From IMG/VR virus record IMGVR_UViG_3300032797_000083, positions 1 to 41,929 of that record: 41,929 nucleotides of DNA; one strand, given 5' to 3'. This stretch comes from a virus. This document shows, one piece after another, positions 28,256 through 35,619 of this stretch (within the stretch, counting starts at the first letter, position 1; each line of letters begins with the position of its first letter). The position numbers and the translations under genes are program-made. Below the pieces are notes generated by a model. That model searched no databases. It was not told the DNA's origin and worked only from the letters and a program-made list of their open reading frames with translations.

Positions 28256-29692
28256 ATGCCGATAAAAAGAATAAGTCGTTGGGTATATCCTGATAAACTA
28301 AAGGATATAAAAAGCATACAGGATTATCTACAAAAGCATTATACAGACCATGCGACTGAAAGCCAGTTAAGGGTACAGGATTTTGACGCCCTTCAAATTT
28401 CCAACTTTCCATTCGTCAATGTTAAGGCATATGGGGCAAAGGGGAATGGGGTACAGAATGATTCGCCTTATATTCAAGCGGCGATTAATTCATTGACAAC
28501 GGGCGGTATAGTTTATTTTCCACCTGGAACATATTTGTTAAAAGCGTCGCTGACATTGTCATCATATATTACACTCATGGGATCGGGAAGAAGCTCGACT
28601 ACCTTGAAATGTGACACCACCCTTGCCGATTATTCAATAAAGGCAACCGGAACATTGGGGGCCAACAAGATAGGTATTGTCATTCAGGATTTATGGATAA
28701 ATGGAGACATGAAGGCTAATCCATTGGGCGGGATTAGCATGAGTTATTGTCATGGTTGCGATATCCACAGAGTTTTGGTGTACGGTTTTGACCACGCCAG
28801 CGCAGTTGGGTTTTATGCTAAAAATTGTTACATGATGCTTTATGAATCCTGCCAATCACACTTGGGGGTTGCCGGAACGCCTAATGGAGAATCGGGATTT
28901 AAAATCGAGGTATCAGACGTATCCCCGACCGAGTTATTATTCTTGAACTGTAAAGCCCAACGTTCGCCGAAGGGGTTTTATTTTACCGGCACACCCACGA
29001 GCGTAAATAGGATTTTCTCTCCGCTTTTAATAGGGTGTGGTGTAACTGAGAATGATTATGGCTATGAGATAGATACTCGGTTAGATGGATTTACGTTGAT
29101 TGGGGGTAATCAGGAGAAGGGCGGGACATACACTCCAACCTATGGGGTTTATATTCATCCTGGAACGGCAGATTATGTACGGAATGTCTATATTGCGAAT
29201 ATAGATGTTTGGAATATTCCCGTTTTTCTTAAAGCCACGAATATGACCGGATTAAGCATAGAGCATTGTACGTTTACTGGTTCTGGAAGTGGTGGGACGG
29301 TGCTGGACATTGACCCCGCAACCTGCACCCGTGTCTTTTATCCTGATTCTAATACAAACTCTGTTTATTACAATACATTCAATGTTGCCGCAACACTAGA
29401 CCCCAGGGAACATTGGGAAGATTTAGATTTTGATAACGATGAAGTCATTACGACTGGGATTCGGGATACAGACGACGGATTAATAATGGTAAGTGAGCTT
29501 ATCGGTCACATCAACGGTTTATATCGAATTGATGATGGGGCGTTGACGGCTATTTCAGCAGAGGCCACGTTTGACCTAACGAAAGACCACGCCGCTACAT
29601 ATAACCTCTATTTTGAAGACAACCTGCTTAAGGTGCAGAACAAGGTCGGGAATAATAAAAAAATAGTCATCGAGGCTCAACGAGCTTATTAG
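28256..29692 (+). CDS. pectate-lyase-superfamily tailspike
   Basis: This 478-aa protein (from ATG 28256; an in-frame start at 28085 lies inside the previous gene) has an N-terminal segment for attachment. At about 60-105 it has FVNVKAYGAKGNGVQNDSPY with IQAAINS and GGIVYFPPGTYLL, the signature of the pectate-lyase-3 / tailspike beta-helix. Rungs continue (YITLMGSGRSSTTLKC, IVIQDLWINGDMKA, CDIHRVLVYGFDH, FLNCKAQRSPKGFYF, YIANIDVWNIPV, SIEHCTFTG). The C-terminal domain (from about 405) is an all-beta cap. Such spikes bind and often cleave surface polysaccharide. It is the best candidate for host receptor binding. Confidence 0.8.
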   Translation: MPIKRISRWVYPDKLKDIKSIQDYLQKHYTDHATESQLRVQDFDALQISNFPFVNVKAYGAKGNGVQNDSPYIQAAINSLTTGGIVYFPPGTYLLKASLTLSSYITLMGSGRSSTTLKCDTTLADYSIKATGTLGANKIGIVIQDLWINGDMKANPLGGISMSYCHGCDIHRVLVYGFDHASAVGFYAKNCYMMLYESCQSHLGVAGTPNGESGFKIEVSDVSPTELLFLNCKAQRSPKGFYFTGTPTSVNRIFSPLLIGCGVTENDYGYEIDTRLDGFTLIGGNQEKGGTYTPTYGVYIHPGTADYVRNVYIANIDVWNIPVFLKATNMTGLSIEHCTFTGSGSGGTVLDIDPATCTRVFYPDSNTNSVYYNTFNVAATLDPREHWEDLDFDNDEVITTGIRDTDDGLIMVSELIGHINGLYRIDDGALTAISAEATFDLTKDHAATYNLYFEDNLLKVQNKVGNNKKIVIEAQRAY

Positions 29693-29701
29693 GAAAGACC
29701 G

Positions 29702-29992
29702 ATGCCGAGAGGAAAAACGAAAGCTCATGTTGATTATTTAATTATGTCTGATGATGCCTGTAAGGAGGTATCGGCATTAAGTGAGGAGGCGATGTATTCA
29801 TTAAAATTGGATACTGTTTCGGATTCGGTCGTTTATGTTGGGGAGGCCGCACCAGGAAGCCCCGATTCTTCTCCTGTGTGGCGCATTAAAAAAATAACAT
29901 CAGCCAATGATGACGTTGCTATCGAATGGGCTGATGGTGTGGCGACGTTTATAAAAAAATGGACAGACCGGGCAACTTATAATTACACATAA
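29702..29992 (+). CDS. small tail/structural protein (96 aa)
   Basis: MPRGKTKAHVDYLIMSDDAC leads to a beta-rich protein with VVYVGEAAPGSPDSSPVWRI KKI and VAIEWADGVATFIKKWTDRA. I recall the 'GEAxPGSxxSxxxWRIkKI...WADGxxxFxxxWxxR' pattern from many phage proteins encoded near tail or fibre genes; function unknown. It follows the tailspike by nine bases. Confidence 0.6.
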   Translation: MPRGKTKAHVDYLIMSDDACKEVSALSEEAMYSLKLDTVSDSVVYVGEAAPGSPDSSPVWRIKKITSANDDVAIEWADGVATFIKKWTDRATYNYT

Positions 29993-30018
29993 AAATATAT
30001 ATGTATTAGGGGGTTAGT

Positions 30019-30438
30019 ATGGCTACATTCAATAAATTTCAGGATTTTGTCGAACGACTCGGAAAGGGAGTCCATGACTTTAGCACGCATACAATCAAAG
30101 TGTATCTCACAAACACCACTCCAAATGCTGCAACGATGGCGGTAAAAGCTGACCTTGCAGAGATTACCGCCCAAAATGGTTATCCTTCCGGCGGATCAAG
30201 TATTACTCCAACCTGGAGCGAAACCGGGGGTACGGCAACCCTGGGCGGAACGGATGTTGTATTCACGGCCTCTGGTGGCTCTTTCGGGCCATTTCGATAT
30301 CCCGTGCTTTACAACGATACCCCGACATCCCCCGCCGATCCTTTAATTGGATGGTGGGATTATGGTTCATCTATTAGTTGCAACAATGGGGAAACGTTTA
30401 CCGTAGATTTTGGTGCAAGTGTCTGGACTATTTCATAA
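30019..30438 (+). CDS. virion structural protein (139 aa)
   Basis: Pattern MATFNKFQDFVERLGKGVHD, HTIKVYLTNTTPNAATMAVK, ADLAEITAQNGYPSGGSSIT, SGGSFGPFRYPVLYNDTP, PLIGWWDYGSSISCNNGETF TVDF. This is a widespread phage structural protein type (the 'FN.F...v...kvaLTN..P......l.dit.iaagNGY..GG' family), likely tail- or decoration-associated. TTAGGGGGTTAGT precedes the ATG. Its C-terminal codons are duplicated in tandem downstream. Confidence 0.7.
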   Translation: MATFNKFQDFVERLGKGVHDFSTHTIKVYLTNTTPNAATMAVKADLAEITAQNGYPSGGSSITPTWSETGGTATLGGTDVVFTASGGSFGPFRYPVLYNDTPTSPADPLIGWWDYGSSISCNNGETFTVDFGASVWTIS

Positions 30439-30454
30439 TTGGACTATTTCATAA
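30424..30454 (+). repeat. 15-bp near-tandem duplication across a stop codon
   Basis: TGGACTATTTCATAA at 30424-30438 is repeated exactly at 30440-30454 (one-base spacer). The first copy encodes the C-terminus and stop of the previous gene; the second runs into AAGGAG, the Shine-Dalgarno for ATG 30465. Confidence 0.9.
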
Positions 30455-30464
30455 GGAGTAATCT

Positions 30465-31253
30465 ATGGCAATTACAACTTTAGATGGGTACATTGGTTCT
30501 TCTCGTCAACGCCTTACTTGGATGAAGACGGGTACCCGTACACTAGTTGCCGCCATGCCATATACCGTTTTTGATATTGCGGGATCACCTGGAGCGGGAA
30601 CACTTGCGATTGGCAACACTGCCAATGGGACAGTTCCGACAGATGCGATTGCGGGTTATCCAATTATAACTACTTTTTCTGGAAATACCGGATATATTTC
30701 AAGGGTAGATTTCGGGAGTAGTGTGGCATGTTGCTTTGATCTTTATGATAGATTATTTGCGGCAGGGGCATATGCGTATAATGCCGATACCTCCTTAACG
30801 GCTCAACCGAGCTATGCGAGTCGTGTCCCCGGGGCGATTTATACTGGTCTCCAATTATGGTATGAGCAGGTAACGGTTGGAACGGGCGTACAACATGTAC
30901 AGATTAATTACTTAGATCAAGATGGAAATGCTGGCGATACTGGTGACGTTACATTGATTTCAGCCATGCCAGTTGGTAGGTGTTATCCAATCCCGTTGGC
31001 TGCCGGAGATAGCGGGGTGCAACAAATTACCAGAGTTCGTGGAACAACGGCAACCGGGGGAACATTTAATGTTATGGTTCTTCGTCCATTGTGGTTCGGA
31101 AGGGTAAGAACTGCTAACGATGGTGATGTCCACGATTTATTAAGAACGGGATTTCCGCAAATTTATGAAGACAGTGCATTATACGTTTTACTTTATGCGG
31201 ATAGTACGGCGGTAGGATTACCTTTAATAACAATTCAGGTTGCGATGGGATAA
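30465..31253 (+). CDS. virion structural protein (262 aa)
   Basis: An all-beta protein (ITTLDGYIGSSRQRLTWMKT, RTLVAAMPYTVFDIAGSPGA, TTFSGNTGYISRVDFGSSVA, IYTGLQLWYEQVTVGTGVQH, VQINYLDQDGNAGDT). It has a jelly-roll-like C-terminal half (PVGRCYPIPLAAGDSGVQQI, VLRPLWFGRV, LLYADSTAVGLPLITIQVA). AAGGAG precedes the ATG. Tail or capsid surface location is likely from context; I do not recognise a named family. Confidence 0.6.
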   Translation: MAITTLDGYIGSSRQRLTWMKTGTRTLVAAMPYTVFDIAGSPGAGTLAIGNTANGTVPTDAIAGYPIITTFSGNTGYISRVDFGSSVACCFDLYDRLFAAGAYAYNADTSLTAQPSYASRVPGAIYTGLQLWYEQVTVGTGVQHVQINYLDQDGNAGDTGDVTLISAMPVGRCYPIPLAAGDSGVQQITRVRGTTATGGTFNVMVLRPLWFGRVRTANDGDVHDLLRTGFPQIYEDSALYVLLYADSTAVGLPLITIQVAMG

Positions 31254-31278
31254 ATTGGGATATAAATTGGGATAAATC
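31247..31278 (+). repeat. imperfect 10-12 bp triplet across a stop codon
   Basis: GGGATAAATT (31247), GGGATATAAATT (31257) and GGGATAAATC (31269), followed by a weaker related unit and GGGTAAATA before ATG 31299. The first copy holds the stop (TAA) of the previous gene. Confidence 0.8.
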
Positions 31279-31298
31279 AGAATAAAACCGGGTAAATA

Positions 31299-32189
31299 AT
31301 GGCACATAATATTTGGCGGGCCTCTCCTGGTACAAGACTTTGTGCAGATAACCTTCTAAGGCACTTTTCTGTTGCTGGTAGTGAATTAATCACGCTGGCA
31401 TTTTTTGAGGCGGCCTATACATTATCTGCCGAAATTGGGTCTTACTCTACTACTGGAATAGATGTTGGGCTTATTAAAATCAGTAAAGTCATTGCCGAAG
31501 AAGGAACATACGCTTCTACTGGACAAGACGCCACACTCAAATGCGCACGCAGACTTTCTATTGAAGCAGATGGTTATGCGACGGTCGGCCAGGACGTCGA
31601 TTTTCGTAAAGCAAATAAAATTATTATCGAGGAGAGTAGTTATTCTACTTCTGGTCAAACATTAAATTTATTAAAGGGTAGTAAGGTAATAGCCGATACG
31701 GAGGTTTTTACCACCACTGGATTTGAGGTAACACTCAGACTCGGCAAGGCGTTATCTGCTGAAGCGGGGGCATTTGCTACGACCGGGCAAGCCGTATCCT
31801 TCCTTTACAACAAAGTCGTTAATGCAGAAAGCGGATATTTTGTTGCTGATGGACAAAGTATCGGATTTGTTAAAACATGTATTTTAGATGTTTTGGCTGG
31901 TTCATTCGACACAAACGGGTATGACGTTAATTTACTTCGGGATTATAAAGTCCTATCTGATGGCGGCACCTATGTTATTACGGGGCAAGATGCAGGATTG
32001 GTTCATGGTTTAAAATTAGTGGCCGAATCAGGCGACTATATACTCTATGGTTGGGATGCAACATTGTCGCATGGATATAGATTGATAGCGGAAGGTGGTT
32101 ACGCTGGAAACCCAGAAGTCCCGATTATCATAATGACTACTGGGAAACTAGCCAAGAAATTATCGAATACACTTTATTTGCCAATATGA
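31299..32189 (+). CDS. repeat protein with ten 22-residue beta repeats (296 aa)
   Basis: After an N-terminal segment (residues 1-42), ten imperfect repeats of 22 residues follow. Each has the pattern [LIV]-x-A-E-x-G-x-[YF]-x-x-[TS]-G-x-[DE]-V-x-[LF] (for example IAEEGTYASTGQDATLKCAR and LSAEAGAFATTGQAVSFLYN). An eleventh degenerate unit carries the C-terminus TGKLAKKLSNTLYLPI. Two beta-strands per repeat suggest an elongated fibre or shaft. I recall similar repeats in phage tail-associated proteins. It is coupled to the endolysin by a four-base overlap. Confidence 0.7.
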   Translation: MAHNIWRASPGTRLCADNLLRHFSVAGSELITLAFFEAAYTLSAEIGSYSTTGIDVGLIKISKVIAEEGTYASTGQDATLKCARRLSIEADGYATVGQDVDFRKANKIIIEESSYSTSGQTLNLLKGSKVIADTEVFTTTGFEVTLRLGKALSAEAGAFATTGQAVSFLYNKVVNAESGYFVADGQSIGFVKTCILDVLAGSFDTNGYDVNLLRDYKVLSDGGTYVITGQDAGLVHGLKLVAESGDYILYGWDATLSHGYRLIAEGGYAGNPEVPIIIMTTGKLAKKLSNTLYLPI

Positions 32190-32545
32190 GTACCTTGAGT
32201 CGAGTCAATTTAGTCCATCTCCTTGGCCTTCTAATTAAGGAAGGCATGGAGAATGATATAGATTTTATTATTGTGCAGTTTCATAGAACCGAGGAACAGC
32301 AGAGTGTATTATATCAGCAGGGCCGGACAAAACCAGGGAAGGTTGTGACTGACTGTGATGGATATTTTAAAAAGTCTAAACATCAGAGTTGGGAGGCATT
32401 TGATATCGCCATTATCGAAGATGGACAGATTAACTGGAATTCTCCGAAGTATGATATCCTGGGCGAATTGTGGCGTGAGTTCGGGGGAACGTGGGGCATT
32501 AAACTTTCTAGCGGATATATAGACAGGGGTCATTTCGAGATTTAA
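32186..32545 (+). CDS. M15-family peptidase endolysin
   Basis: This 119-aa protein has the zinc peptidase pattern of L-alanyl-D-glutamate/D-Ala-D-Ala type peptidases: HRTEEQQSVLYQQGRT (33-48), SKHQSWEAFDIAI with zinc ligands His66 and Asp73, and RGHFEI with His116 as the third ligand. The usual G in SxHxxGxAxD is Trp here. Such enzymes cleave the peptide part of peptidoglycan. The gene overlaps the fibre-like gene by four bases. No signal peptide, so release needs a holin (39530). Confidence 0.8.
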   Translation: MSTLSRVNLVHLLGLLIKEGMENDIDFIIVQFHRTEEQQSVLYQQGRTKPGKVVTDCDGYFKKSKHQSWEAFDIAIIEDGQINWNSPKYDILGELWREFGGTWGIKLSSGYIDRGHFEI

Positions 32546-32555
32546 CGAGGTTTAA
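32536..32555 (+). repeat. 10-bp tandem pair at a stop codon
   Basis: CGAGATTTAA (32536-32545, ending in the endolysin stop) is followed by CGAGGTTTAA (32546-32555), one mismatch, immediately before TAATG at the start of the next gene. Confidence 0.75.
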
Positions 32556-32557
32556 TA

Positions 32558-33079
32558 ATGATACAAATAGAAAAAGTCCTGAACCCCTCTCCCCTATTCA
32601 GGCATTTTCAGCCAACCGAGGAAAAATTAAAAATTATCGCCCAAAAACTCATGGATGAATATTTATATATCAGTGATGAATACAGGGATTACGATATTAT
32701 CTGGAAGATTCTATTCTCATACTTTAATAATGCCGATGGCGGGGAATTATCATTGTTTTATGAAATAGGCAAGGATGGTGGGTTCGATGGGATTCTGGGG
32801 TTCACGGAAATAAGGCCAACATGGAAGGCAAGTTTGATGTTCAAGTTGTGGAATACAAAAGTATGGGGGGCGACATTCGCACGAGAGAGCAGGCAATTAA
32901 TCGAGATGGTCATGGATGGGTTGAAACTAGTGCGACTTGAAACATCTACGCCTGATCCAAGAATTTTGAAAATGGCAAAAATTTGCGGGTTTTCTTGCGA
33001 GGGGATGAAAGAATTAAATTTCGTTTGGGATAAACATTTTTACGATGAATATTTTATGGCAATTATAAAGCCAAGATAA
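32558..33079 (+). CDS. GNAT-like acetyltransferase fold protein (173 aa)
   Basis: A mixed alpha/beta protein with a GNAT-like order: N-terminal helix LKIIAQKLMDEYLYISDEYR, strands LSLFYEIGKDGG and FDGILGFTEIRPTWKASLMF, a central helical part WGATFARESRQLIEMVMDGL, then LVRLETSTPDPRILKMAKIC with GFSCEGMKELNFVWD. The order resembles phage GNAT-type proteins found near ejection genes. The acetyl-CoA loop (Q/RxxGxG/A) is not clear, so catalysis is uncertain. Confidence 0.5.
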   Translation: MIQIEKVLNPSPLFRHFQPTEEKLKIIAQKLMDEYLYISDEYRDYDIIWKILFSYFNNADGGELSLFYEIGKDGGFDGILGFTEIRPTWKASLMFKLWNTKVWGATFARESRQLIEMVMDGLKLVRLETSTPDPRILKMAKICGFSCEGMKELNFVWDKHFYDEYFMAIIKPR

Positions 33080-33112
33080 TTTATTTTTATTTTTGGCAAA
33101 AGGGGGAAAACC

Positions 33113-33508
33113 GTGTGCTGTAAGGGAAAGGAAATAAATTATAAAGACATTACACCACCTGACATTTTGGCATTAAGGAAGCAAATTATAGGAGCAATTA
33201 GTCCTTATATTGGGCAAGGAGCTACGCCTTACGGTGGGCCGATAGGGGCATATCCTGACCCGTCTATGTATTCAGCAATTAACATGATGATGAAAATGGG
33301 CGGTCAGCAACCTTATCAATTCTCGCCGTTTTTTGGCTTTCCAAGTAATCTGAATCCAATGGGTGGGACTGGTGGGCAGGCTGGTGGGCAGGCTGGTGGG
33401 CAACCTGGCGGAATGGGTGGCATGGGCGGCATGGGCGGCATGACGCTTGGTGCGCCAGGAAAACAGAAATACTACGATTACACCACGGGCAAGTGGGTAA
33501 TTAAGTGA
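33113..33508 (+). CDS. Gly/Met-rich protein near ejection genes (131 aa)
   Basis: GTG 33113 is preceded by AGGGGGAAAA. The N-terminus has MCCKGKEINYKDITPPDILA and a helical region, PSMYSAINMMMKMGGQQPYQ. The C-terminal part is a repeat of GGQAGGQ and GGMGGMGGMGGM units (nine-base repeats), ending KYYDYTTGKWVIK. Small Gly-rich proteins next to internal virion protein genes occur in other podovirus-like genomes; role unknown. Confidence 0.55.
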   Translation: MCCKGKEINYKDITPPDILALRKQIIGAISPYIGQGATPYGGPIGAYPDPSMYSAINMMMKMGGQQPYQFSPFFGFPSNLNPMGGTGGQAGGQAGGQPGGMGGMGGMGGMTLGAPGKQKYYDYTTGKWVIK

Positions 33509-33708
33509 AAAACATTCTTCCAAAACTTGATGACCTCTGGAATATTGCGCCAAAAAATCCGACCCAGACGAGATATACCAGATTTATGAAAATGCCTTAT
33601 TCTGATTTGATAACACCATTTTCTAAGGCGCAAACTAAATTTCAGGCGTTACAACGAAGATTCCAGAGGGGCATGGAAGATATGAACGACATGGAGAAAA
33701 AGCAATGA
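33505..33708 (+). CDS. small helical protein (67 aa)
   Basis: GTG 33505 overlaps the previous TGA (GTGA). The product is helical and basic (MKNILPKLDDLWNIAPKNPT, FSKAQTKFQALQRRFQRGME) and ends DMNDMEKKQ. The four-base overlap with the next gene indicates coupling in the ejection-protein cluster. Function unknown. Confidence 0.5.
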   Translation: MKNILPKLDDLWNIAPKNPTQTRYTRFMKMPYSDLITPFSKAQTKFQALQRRFQRGMEDMNDMEKKQ

Positions 33709-34541
33709 TAGACATGACAAAAATGCCAGCTAATCCAAATTATTTACCATGGGTTAATAAACCAGCCACAACTACGGCTAAAACCACGACTTCCAAGGTT
33801 GGGGTTCCATCGGGCGAAACCGTTACTCCTATTGGATCAACAGGAACTACCACTACTGGATGGGAGGGAATTATGAATCCTGATTATAGCAAAATTTATT
33901 CTGGATATGGGCAACCTGCCGCCAATTTCCCCTATCCTTCTCAATGGGGAACATCTAGCAATATTCTGAGTCAGATGGCTCAAACGGGTATGCCGACAAG
34001 TTATGCTCCCTGGTATGAAAAGGCTAAGGGCGTAGTGGCAACGGATGTTCAGGATGCCATTAAGCAAGCGATAGAACAGTCTATGGCCGGTCAGTATGGC
34101 AAGCGGTATTCTAGTCCACTGGCATGGCAGATAGGCGACCTGACCTCTAGGGCATATCAGAATTTGGGGGCGCAATATACTGGGCAGGAATTAGGCGCAA
34201 TGGAAGCGGCCAGGGGAAGGCAGATGCAGGCGGCTGGTGGGTATTTGCCGTCTTTGGGTCAGCAATATTTATCTGCTCCACAGGATTGGGCGCAATTGTT
34301 ATATGGCATGGGTAGCGGAATGACTGGGTTACAGAATCAGATGGCGAATCAGTATCAGGCAGAGTTTGGAAGATTAAGCCCAGAGGCTAGTCCATGGTGG
34401 CAGTTAGGGATGGGTGCAACACAAATGCCTGGTATGATGGCACCGCAGCAATATCAACCTTCGGGCATGAGTCAATTACTGGGTGGGGCAGGTTCGCTTT
34501 TGAGCCTAATGCCGTTTTTATTCCCATCCAAATATTTTTAA
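33705..34541 (+). CDS. internal virion / DNA ejection protein (278 aa)
   Basis: The N-terminus is Thr/Pro-rich and disordered (to about 45). The rest is Ala/Gly/Gln/Met-rich helical sequence (DVQDAIKQAIEQSMAGQYGK, SPLAWQIGDLTSRAYQNLGA, QELGAMEAARGRQMQAAGGY, QDWAQLLYGMGSGMTGLQNQ, MANQYQAEFGRLS), ending with a hydrophobic segment MSQLLGGAGSLLSLMPFLFP. This composition is typical of ejection proteins (T7 gp14 or P22 gp7/gp20 type), which leave the virion and help form the DNA conduit through the envelope. The call is by composition and context. Confidence 0.65.
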   Translation: MIDMTKMPANPNYLPWVNKPATTTAKTTTSKVGVPSGETVTPIGSTGTTTTGWEGIMNPDYSKIYSGYGQPAANFPYPSQWGTSSNILSQMAQTGMPTSYAPWYEKAKGVVATDVQDAIKQAIEQSMAGQYGKRYSSPLAWQIGDLTSRAYQNLGAQYTGQELGAMEAARGRQMQAAGGYLPSLGQQYLSAPQDWAQLLYGMGSGMTGLQNQMANQYQAEFGRLSPEASPWWQLGMGATQMPGMMAPQQYQPSGMSQLLGGAGSLLSLMPFLFPSKYF

Positions 34542-34543
34542 TT

Positions 34544-34561
34544 AGGTAAACGAGGTAAACC
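34544..34561 (+). repeat. 9-bp tandem pair before a start codon
   Basis: AGGTAAACG (34544-34552) and AGGTAAACC (34553-34561) follow the upstream stop directly and lead into ATG 34562. Both copies supply an AGG and a TAA. Confidence 0.7.
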
Positions 34562-34849
34562 ATGAGTTTCTATTCGCCAAATATGCAACACCCAGATTAT
34601 GCGGGTGGTTTACAAGATATGGTCTATCAGATTATCCAAATGATGATGCTGAAAAAGATGATGAGCCAGACGGGGCAAGGCCAGCAACCCCCACAACAGC
34701 CTTATCTTCCAGGTGGTCAATTACCAGGATTGCAAGGTTCGATGACTCCGCAGATGCCGAACATGGGGACGCAACCCTATCAGCAACAGAATCTATCATT
34801 TCAGGACTGGTGGCCGTATTTATCAATGATGTTTAGGGGACAACAATAA
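34562..34849 (+). CDS. Met/Gln/Pro-rich small protein (95 aa)
   Basis: MSFYSPNMQHPDYAGGLQDM leads to IIQMMMLKKMMSQTGQGQQP and Pro/Gln-rich sequence with LPGLQGSMTPQMPNMGTQPY, ending QDWWPYLSMMFRGQQ. Low-complexity composition resembles the linker-like small proteins encoded beside ejection proteins. No recognised family. Confidence 0.5.
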   Translation: MSFYSPNMQHPDYAGGLQDMVYQIIQMMMLKKMMSQTGQGQQPPQQPYLPGGQLPGLQGSMTPQMPNMGTQPYQQQNLSFQDWWPYLSMMFRGQQ

Positions 34850-34869
34850 GTTAAATAAGGGGGCCAAAA

Positions 34870-35619
34870 ATGGCTATTACATCATATCAGGGGCCAGACC
34901 CGACACGTTACTACATGGCACAGCAGGAACGCCGAGACGAACAGCTCCGCAATATTATGAATATGATTATGATGATGCAGAGATGGAAGGCGAGCCAAGA
35001 ACAGCAAGGGTTAGAAAACGAGTTTACAAGACGAAGGCTTGGCCTAGAACAAGAACGAATAGATTTATACAACCAGGGATTAACCCAGCGAGAAAAACCC
35101 AGCACATCGCAGGAAGAAATAGATAGATTAATAAGCATTGGTATTCCACGTGAAGAGGCGGTGAAACACGTTACGGGTTATGAAACAGAGGCGGAAAAAG
35201 ATACGAGATTAGCACGGCGGGAAGAGATAAGGGCTAAAATTGGAGCCAAATATCGTCAACCAACCAAAGAACCAGATACCACATCTACTTATAAGGCCAA
35301 ACTTTTTGATATAGAACAGCGATATGATGCGGAGCAACGTGGTTATGATAAAACGCTTGAAGGGGAAATCTCGACTTTAAACCCAGACAATAAAGATGAT
35401 GTAGAACGACATGATAGATTGGTTTTCGCCCATAAGAAATTATCGGAAAAATTACAAAAAGATAAACAAAATGCAATAGATAAACTTAATACCATTTATG
35501 AAAAGGCCAAACCAACCGCATCGATTCCAAAAGAAGTTTCAGATTATATGGGCAAGCATAAAGAAGTTACCTTGGAACAGGCGATGAAATTATATATTGA
35601 ATGGAAAGGGCAAAAATGA
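34870..35619 (+). CDS. coiled-coil internal virion protein (249 aa)
   Basis: AAGGGGGCC precedes the ATG. The protein is strongly helical and charged (YYMAQQERRDEQLRNIMNMI, QGLENEFTRRRLGLEQERID, EAEKDTRLARREEIRAKIGA, DIEQRYDAEQRGYDKTLEGE, LVFAHKKLSEKLQKDKQNAI) with a C-terminal VTLEQAMKLYIEW. It lies between two ejection-type proteins, so a virion-internal role is likely. The TGA overlaps the next ATG. Confidence 0.6.
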   Translation: MAITSYQGPDPTRYYMAQQERRDEQLRNIMNMIMMMQRWKASQEQQGLENEFTRRRLGLEQERIDLYNQGLTQREKPSTSQEEIDRLISIGIPREEAVKHVTGYETEAEKDTRLARREEIRAKIGAKYRQPTKEPDTTSTYKAKLFDIEQRYDAEQRGYDKTLEGEISTLNPDNKDDVERHDRLVFAHKKLSEKLQKDKQNAIDKLNTIYEKAKPTASIPKEVSDYMGKHKEVTLEQAMKLYIEWKGQK

